DNA of 64,000 nt, from the NCBI GenBank assembly GCA_014239855.1, contig JAAZXY010000004.1, forward strand, positions 40,830 to 104,829, given 5' to 3'. The notes beneath the pieces are model-generated. The model was not told the origin of the DNA and ran no database searches. It saw nothing but the letters and a program-made list of their open reading frames with translations. Made by a program: the position numbers and the translations under genes. Below, piece by piece: positions 59,877-64,000 of the stretch; position 1 is the stretch's first letter, and the number at the start of each line of letters is the position of its first letter. This DNA comes from Acidimicrobiales bacterium (GTDB taxonomy: Bacteria > Actinomycetota > Acidimicrobiia > Acidimicrobiales > MedAcidi-G1).

Positions 59877-60563
59877 TCAGCGGTGGCGGCCGGTCTCCAG
59901 ACGCCGACGGGGCGCCTCGCTCCCCCGGCGGGCAATGGCCACACCCAGGTCCTCCACCGCGTCGTCGAGGTCGGGCCACGTCCCGAAGGCCGGCCCGGTG
60001 GTGCCCAACATGGCCAGGCGCTCGGCGGCATCGGCCACCAACAGGGGGTGGGGGGGACGCCCGTCCACCTCGTCGACCGCGGCGCGGGTGGTGGCCGCCC
60101 AGAGAACGAGGTCGGACGCCACCGGGACCTGCACGGCGTGCAAGGGGGTGCTTCCCCGGACACGACGCCCGGTGAAGGTCACCACCATCCGGGGTCGGGT
60201 CCGACGCCAGGATTCGAGGCGGGTGGCCAGCGTCTTGTGGGGCACGCCGAGTCGCTCGGCCAGCTCCCGGACGCCGCCGTCGCCGAGCAGGATGAATCCG
60301 ACGTGTTCGGGTCGGGCCGTGGCCTCGTCGGCCAGGCGGGCCCACAGCGAGCGCTGCTGATGGCTCTTGAGGGGGTCGGTCCGCCGAAGGCCGGGGGCCC
60401 GTGAGAGGCCGGCGGCGATGCCACGCATGATCGACCTGGGCACCAGCGAGTCGGGCGACCGGTCGGCGGCTTCGCGGATCACCTCGAACCGTGTGGCCAG
60501 CGCGCCGAACTCCAGAGGCTCCTGCCCGGGACCCCGGGGATCGTCGTCGACTAGAGCAGCCAC
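59877..60563 (-). CDS. Uncharacterised protein with a predicted helix-turn-helix
   Basis: 228 residues from a GTG with TACCGT 7 nt upstream. GVRELAERLGVPHKTLATRLESW looks like a helix-turn-helix with a recognition helix. LKSHQQRSLWARLADEA precedes it, and the C-terminal half (GRRVRGSTPLHAVQVP, ADLDDAVEDLGVAIARRG-like) has no motif I know. It could be a DNA-binding regulator. It is transcribed in the same direction as typA with 77 bp between them and may be independent. Confidence 0.6.
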   Translation of the reverse strand: MAALVDDDPRGPGQEPLEFGALATRFEVIREAADRSPDSLVPRSIMRGIAAGLSRAPGLRRTDPLKSHQQRSLWARLADEATARPEHVGFILLGDGGVRELAERLGVPHKTLATRLESWRRTRPRMVVTFTGRRVRGSTPLHAVQVPVASDLVLWAATTRAAVDEVDGRPPHPLLVADAAERLAMLGTTGPAFGTWPDLDDAVEDLGVAIARRGSEAPRRRLETGRHR

Positions 60564-60570
60564 GGCCGAA

Positions 60571-60576
60571 ACGGTA
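60571..60576 (-). promoter_or_regulatory. -10 box of the HTH-like gene
   Basis: TACCGT (minus strand) ends 7 nt before the GTG at 60563. Confidence 0.4.
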
Positions 60577-60675
60577 GTCCGGCCGGAGACGGGAGTCGGT
60601 ACGCGACAATGGTCGGGTCGGGTCTCCGCCGTCGGCTCGGGGCCGACGTTCGAAGACCAGGAGGGTGAGGGAGAC

Positions 60676-61095
60676 GTGTCACGGAACTGGCAACGGTCGA
60701 TCCTGATCGGCCTCGGTTTGGCGAACATCGTGTCCGGGTGCTGGGCCGTGTTCGCCCCGTCGAACTGGTACGAGAACTTCCCCGGATGGTCTCCACGGGT
60801 CGTGTCGGCACTACCGCCCTTCAACGCGCACCTCGCGTCGGACACGGGGTCCGGGCTCCTCGCCACCGGACTGCTGGTGCTGATCGCCGGCCTGTACCTC
60901 CGGCGGGACGTCACGGTGGTCGCCACGGTCGGCTACCTGGCCTTCTCCGTTCCCCACGCGGTGTTCCACCTGCGACACCCCGGCGACGGCCTGTCGACCA
61001 CCGAGGAGGTCGTCAACGTCGCCGGACTGTGGCTCGTGGTGGTCCTGGCCGGAGCGGTGCTCGTGACCGAGGTCAGGCGGAAGGCGCCCTCGTGA
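60676..61095 (+). CDS. Small four-helix membrane protein
   Basis: 139 residues from a GTG after GGAGGGTGAGGGAGAC, a strong ribosome-binding site. Four hydrophobic segments: SILIGLGLANIVSGCWAVF, GLLATGLLVLIAGLYL, VVATVGYLAFSVPHAVFHL and VAGLWLVVVLAGAVLV. Conserved-looking polar residues include NAHLASDTGSG and HAVFHLRHPGDGLS, where histidines lie at the membrane edge. Family not recognised with confidence. It is divergent from the HTH-like gene. Confidence 0.7.
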   Translation: MSRNWQRSILIGLGLANIVSGCWAVFAPSNWYENFPGWSPRVVSALPPFNAHLASDTGSGLLATGLLVLIAGLYLRRDVTVVATVGYLAFSVPHAVFHLRHPGDGLSTTEEVVNVAGLWLVVVLAGAVLVTEVRRKAPS

Positions 61096-61402
61096 GCAGA
61101 ACCGTCCGGCCCACCGACTCCAGCCAACCGAGCTGACGGCGCATCCACGCCTGGGTCGAGAACCCGCAGGTCAACATCGGGATCTACCGAGATGCCCGTC
61201 GGCAAATCGCTGCCGGCCGACTCTCTCAGTCGACGGCTGCTGCTGCCATCAGAACCGTCACGAACACGGCAACTCGTTTCACCAGCCTCTGTCCGTCGCT
61301 CCTCCCTTGGGGAGAGGGAGGGGCGACATCGGAGCCCCCAGGCAGAGACAAGCGAAACGGCGTCCTGGCTCGGCGGTCTGGCTCGGCGGTCTGGCTCGAA
61401 TC
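61096..61402. other. Intergenic region with a 13-bp tandem repeat
   Basis: No gene is visible. The unit TGGCTCGGCGGTC occurs at 61366 and 61379, with a partial third copy, just beyond the 3' end of the DUF2061 gene. CCTCCC/GGGAGG near 61302-61320 can form a hairpin on the path of transcription from that gene. The sequence is less GC-rich and less coding-like than the region to the left. Confidence 0.5.
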
Positions 61403-61948
61403 TCACGCACTCCCCGGGATGATCCCCCAGCGAATCCGCGCCCAGTAGCGCTCGTGGAAGAAATAGAGCACCAACTTCGTGATGACCTCAAACCCGCCGA
61501 TCGAAATCGCCGTCCCCAGATTTCCGGTGAAGACGAAGCCGAGCACCATGGTGTCCGCGCTCGCCAACACCCGCCATGTCGCCGTCTTGGTAGCCGAACG
61601 CCGCCGACCGTCCCGGTAGTGACCTTCCTCGTCCAGGGTGCGGTTCCATTGCAATCGCGACCAGAGTCGCTCATGCAGGTAGTAGAGCGTCATCTTGGTC
61701 GCCACTTCGGTCAGGGCAATCCAGGCAGCGGTTCTCAATTTGTCGGCGCCGCTCGCCTCCTCGAGGCCGAAGAATGGACCGAGAAAACTGAGGATGACGA
61801 AAGACAGGATCAGGGTGTCGAGCGTTCCCACCACCCGCCAGGAGATCGCCTTGACGATCGAGCGCGCAGGTTGAATCTCCGGCGGGTTCGGAGGATCCAG
61901 CCGCGGGTCTTCAGGACCGAAGATCGGGGTTTCGGGGTGCTCTCTCAT
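61403..61948 (-). CDS. Protein with two DUF2061 membrane domains
   Basis: 181 residues. Two copies of the DUF2061 pattern: SIVKAISWRVVGTLDTLILS with LTEVATKMTLYYLHERLWSR, and TKTATWRVLASADTMVLGF with FEVITKLVLYFFHERYWARI. Each copy has two membrane helices and ends in the HERxW signature. Function unknown. The first 25 residues are Pro-rich. Codon use is less GC-biased than upstream genes, which may mark acquired DNA. Confidence 0.85.
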   Translation of the reverse strand: MREHPETPIFGPEDPRLDPPNPPEIQPARSIVKAISWRVVGTLDTLILSFVILSFLGPFFGLEEASGADKLRTAAWIALTEVATKMTLYYLHERLWSRLQWNRTLDEEGHYRDGRRRSATKTATWRVLASADTMVLGFVFTGNLGTAISIGGFEVITKLVLYFFHERYWARIRWGIIPGSA

Positions 61949-62102
61949 TGCGGTCTGAGTCTGTCATGCCTTCCCGTAGGGGGGGTAGGGGCGACTTCGA
62001 AGCGCCCACGGATAAAGGCGTACAGGCATCAGGCGGTCGTGGTCGCCCGTCGGCGTGCTTCTCCCGTCCAACTGGCGAGCAGGACACCACCCAAAACCCA
62101 GA

Positions 62103-62128
62103 GATGACCAGCGTTTCCGCTGGTCATC
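62103..62128 (-). terminator. Hairpin beyond the tRNA fragment
   Basis: GATGACCAGCG, loop TTTC, CGCTGGTCATC form a perfect 11-bp stem located 12 bp past the CCA end of the tRNA fragment. On the minus strand a short T run (GGGTTTTGG) comes a few bases later. It is probably the terminator of the original tRNA gene. Confidence 0.65.
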
Positions 62129-62140
62129 CGCTCCTGGATC

Positions 62141-62198
62141 TGGTGGGCCGTGAGGGATTCGAACCCCCGACCCCCTGCGCGTCATGCAGGTGCTCTAG
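62141..62198 (-). pseudogene. 3' fragment of a tRNA (anticodon GAC, Val-type) - probable attachment site
   Basis: The minus strand has a D-stem 3' strand (CTAGAGC), an anticodon arm CCTGC/GCAGG with loop ATGACGC (anticodon GAC), a T arm with loop TTCGAAT, the acceptor 3' strand ACGGCCC, A and encoded CCA. No matching 5' acceptor strand (GGGCCGT) follows at the proper distance, and the D-loop side is disrupted. Lying next to an integrase, it fits the 3' tRNA copy left at one end of an integrated element. Confidence 0.7.
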
Positions 62199-62233
62199 CC
62201 GCTCTAGACGTCAGCCCTCGGCTGACGTCAGCC
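62186..62233 (-). repeat. 16-17-bp repeats at the broken D arm of the tRNA fragment
   Basis: Minus-strand units GGCTGACGTCAGCCGAG, GGCTGACGTCTAGAGC and GGCTAGAGCACCTGC follow one another. GGCTGACGTCAGCC (62220-62233) is a perfect 14-bp palindrome. They could be integrase-binding sites or the scar of the crossover. Confidence 0.6.
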
Positions 62234-62319
62234 AACTGAGTTTTCCCTGATCAAGGCCCCTGTTGGCCGAAACGTCCGGCGGGCACCCATCCGGGTGCCG
62301 GACGGGCGTGAAGGCCGAA

Positions 62320-62339
62320 TGGCTACCAGTTTGGCTACC
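62320..62339 (+). repeat. Direct repeat TGGCTACC upstream of the integrase
   Basis: TGGCTACC occurs at 62320 and 62332, 12 bp apart and 17 bp before the integrase ATG, after a GGCACCC/GGGTGCC hairpin. This is a plausible arm-type integrase site or autoregulatory operator. Confidence 0.35.
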
Positions 62340-62355
62340 CGCAGGGATCAGGGAA

Positions 62356-63488
62356 ATGGGTTCTACGAATCGAAGCGAGCGCGGCGCGGGCTCGTTGTTC
62401 TTCGACAAGGGATCGAAGCGTTGGGTGATGATGCCGTCGTTGCCAAAGACCAGCGACGGGAAACGGCGACGGTCAAGGCGTTCGTCCAAAACCAGAGCCG
62501 GCGCGATGGCGTTCCTCACCAATGAAACCACGACAGAACCGGAGTCCGTCAAGGTGACGGTCTCGGATTTGTTGGACGGTTGGCAGAGGTGGGTACACCG
62601 CCGGCCAGCAGCCAACCAGTTGGCTGTGTCCACCGTTGAGTTGTACGAGCTGTGCGTACGCCACCTCAAAGTCGGTCTAGGTACCCGACGCGCAGTCGAC
62701 GTCAGTGTCGACGAGTTGGAGCGGTTCCTGGCCTGCCAGTCGGAGCGACTGTCAGGGCAGCATGTGGTGATGCAGCGCAACGTGCTCGATCAGGCGTACA
62801 GGTGGGCGCAACGCAACCGCCTGCTGACCTGGAACCCCGCTCAGCTGTCCACCTGCCCTGCACAGTTGGACCACAAGCCATGCGTCGCACTGACTGCCTC
62901 ACAGGCCCAACGCCTGTTGGAGACGTCTCGAGGCGACAGGTTGCATGCCTTGTGGGCGGTGATGCTCGGTGTCGGCTTACGCCCAGGCGAGGCCATGGCG
63001 TTGACATGGCCGTGCGTGGATTTGGGTTCGGATCCTGGGGTGCTGCACGTCCGCCACTATCTGCGGCGGGGTACGGATGGGGTGTTTCTGGGTGCGCCGA
63101 AGACGGCGCAGAGCTCTCGTTCGTTGGACATGCCAGCCTTCGTTTCTGATGCCCTGAGGGCACATTCAGAAGGCGTTCAGACGCGCCCTGAGGGCTCGTG
63201 GCGGGACCTGGTGTTCTCTACGGGTGGCGGGGCACCCCGCACGGCCACAGGAATTTGAGAAGGGCCCTGAGAGGCCTCTGCGAGGACGCTGATCTACCTG
63301 TTCTGACCCTGTATGACCTGCGTAGTACGGCGGGGAGCTTGCTGGTCGATGCGGGGGTGCATCTGGAGTGTGTGGCTGACCTGGTGGGGCATTCGAGTGT
63401 GGCGACGACTCGTCGGCATTACGTACCGGCGGTGCGTCCGACAGTGCCTCACGCCGTCGGGTTGGACGCTGTCCTCGGGCCAGGGTGA
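62356..63488 (+). pseudogene. Tyrosine recombinase/integrase with a frameshift
   Basis: The first frame runs from the ATG at 62356 (with AGGGA before it) to a TGA at 63258. It contains an arm-binding start (ERGAGSLFFDKGSKRWVMM), a SAM-like core-binding domain and catalytic block I, GLRPGEAMALTW, plus the lysine in APKTAQSSR. The rest lies in another frame to 63488: YDLRSTAGSLL, VGHSSVATTRR and the nucleophile in RRHYVPA. Reading one G twice in the GGGG at 63229-63232 joins them as GGGTPHGHRNLRRAL. This is a one-base loss, a sequencing error or, less likely, programmed shifting. The usual His of HxxR is Tyr. Confidence 0.85.
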
Positions 63489-63568
63489 GCCCCCACCCCG
63501 AGGGGGGGGTGAGGTACGAACCCCTAGGTGTAGATTCGAACAGGCGGGTCACAGGTCGGTTTCACCGT

Positions 63569-64000
63569 CTAGGGAAGGGCGATGACCACGATTCGCCAAC
63601 CCACCTGTTCGGTCGCCTCCACCGTGACAGAAATGTTGCCAGCACCAAGGGCTGAGGTTTCATAGGTGCTAATCCCACTGCTCTCAGGTCGGTGGTAGAT
63701 GCTTCTTTCACCACTTCCGTCGTCCACCGTGACCTTTATGGGTCCGCGATCGGACGCAATCACTAGGGCGTAGTTGTCGACTGCATCAAAGGGCTCGAGT
63801 TGCGGAGCCCCAGATCCATCGAAAGAGGCCAGCACAGTGCGACCATCGGCTAGAGACTCGGTCGACGGAATCGAGACCTCTATGGCAGCAGGCTCTTCCG
63901 TCGGCATCGATTGTTCTATCTCTGGGCTCCCTTGAAGGAATACATAGGCGCCAACATCGCGGGTGACGAAGTCTTCTCCCTCACACATGAGTGGGTTGGC
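63569..64000 (-). CDS. C-terminal part of an unidentified protein, cut by the window edge
   Basis: The minus-strand frame is open from the edge to a stop at 63569-63571. An ATG at 63988 could be the start, but the frame continues in (ANPL), so the gene probably begins outside. The 139 visible residues after that ATG are acidic and beta-rich, ending NISVTVEATEQVGWRIVVIALP, like an exported or surface domain. No cysteine-rich or catalytic motif is seen. Lower GC and AT-ending codons set it apart from the genes left of 61 kb. Confidence 0.6.
   Translation of the reverse strand, partial: ANPLMCEGEDFVTRDVGAYVFLQGSPEIEQSMPTEEPAAIEVSIPSTESLADGRTVLASFDGSGAPQLEPFDAVDNYALVIASDRGPIKVTVDDGSGERSIYHRPESSGISTYETSALGAGNISVTVEATEQVGWRIVVIALP

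Noticed and set aside
61096-61402. Small genes between the membrane protein and the DUF2061 gene
   Set aside because: Only short frames without start signals, codon bias or family resemblance.
62141-62233. Intact tRNA-Val gene
   Set aside because: No 5' acceptor strand pairing with ACGGCCC at a possible distance, and the D arm is split by repeats.
63229-63232. Programmed -1 frameshift in the integrase
   Set aside because: GGGG alone is a poor slippery site; no X-XXY-YYZ heptamer or strong downstream hairpin is seen, and integrases do not usually use shifting. A deletion or sequence error is simpler.

Overview
The window is a GC-rich (roughly 70%), densely coding stretch of what looks like an actinobacterial chromosome. 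The class Acidimicrobiia is my best guess, an inference from gene content: an actinobacterial-type ferrochelatase with extra cysteines, a SepX/Glp-type locus, very many acyl-CoA enzymes, and widespread TAnnnT boxes 5-8 nt upstream of start codons. About 66 protein genes, one intact tRNA, one tRNA fragment and several regulatory elements can be supported. There is no CRISPR array, rRNA or recognisable insertion sequence.

Layout. 1-10.5 kb: a gene tail, tRNA-Ala(CGC), a SepX/GlpR-like membrane protein, then moaC-moaA-moeA-plsY on the minus strand; an FmdB-type zinc ribbon and an RcpC-like protein; uppP-tldE-tldD; a FlK-type thioesterase and a PAP2 protein. 10.5-25.6 kb: dxs, an Nfu-type Fe-S scaffold, a crotonase, ferrochelatase, a ParC-ParE-like type II topoisomerase pair, a RecB-type nuclease, an orphan ParA with a membrane partner, mutM, a DUF3048 protein and methionine aminopeptidase. 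25.6-33.5 kb: MaoC, CDF transporter, crotonase, GDSL esterase, VIT1-type transporter, SDR, EamA, acyl-CoA dehydrogenase and aquaporin. 33.5-37.3 kb: a leuB-ilvE-cimA operon preceded by what reads as a ribosome-dependent attenuator with an Ile/Val-rich leader peptide. 37.3-61.1 kb: greA, hydrolase, LysR, carboxyltransferase, citrate synthase, a second acyl-CoA dehydrogenase with a quinone oxidoreductase, M20 peptidase, TesB, TetR, dehydrogenase, cyclase, ribokinase, nucleoside hydrolase, a fused EtfB-EtfA protein, DUF2237 and BipA/TypA. 61.1-64 kb: the composition changes. There is a two-domain DUF2061 protein, a 3' tRNA fragment, a frameshifted tyrosine integrase and the edge of an unknown gene, which suggests the left border of an integrated element running off the right edge.

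Together the genes describe an aerobic heterotroph that oxidises acyl-CoA substrates (dehydrogenases, hydratases, thioesterases, ETF, citrate synthase) and makes molybdenum cofactor, isoprenoids (DXP route), haem and branched-chain amino acids (isoleucine through citramalate).

Two patterns cut across the window. First, many genes end in short tandem repeats that include the stop codon, often with a period of 11, 14 or 17 nt, so that successive copies put stops in all three frames. Second, most stand-alone genes carry a -10-like hexamer 5-8 nt before the start codon, as expected for leaderless mRNAs. Both were found by eye and need a genome-wide statistical test.
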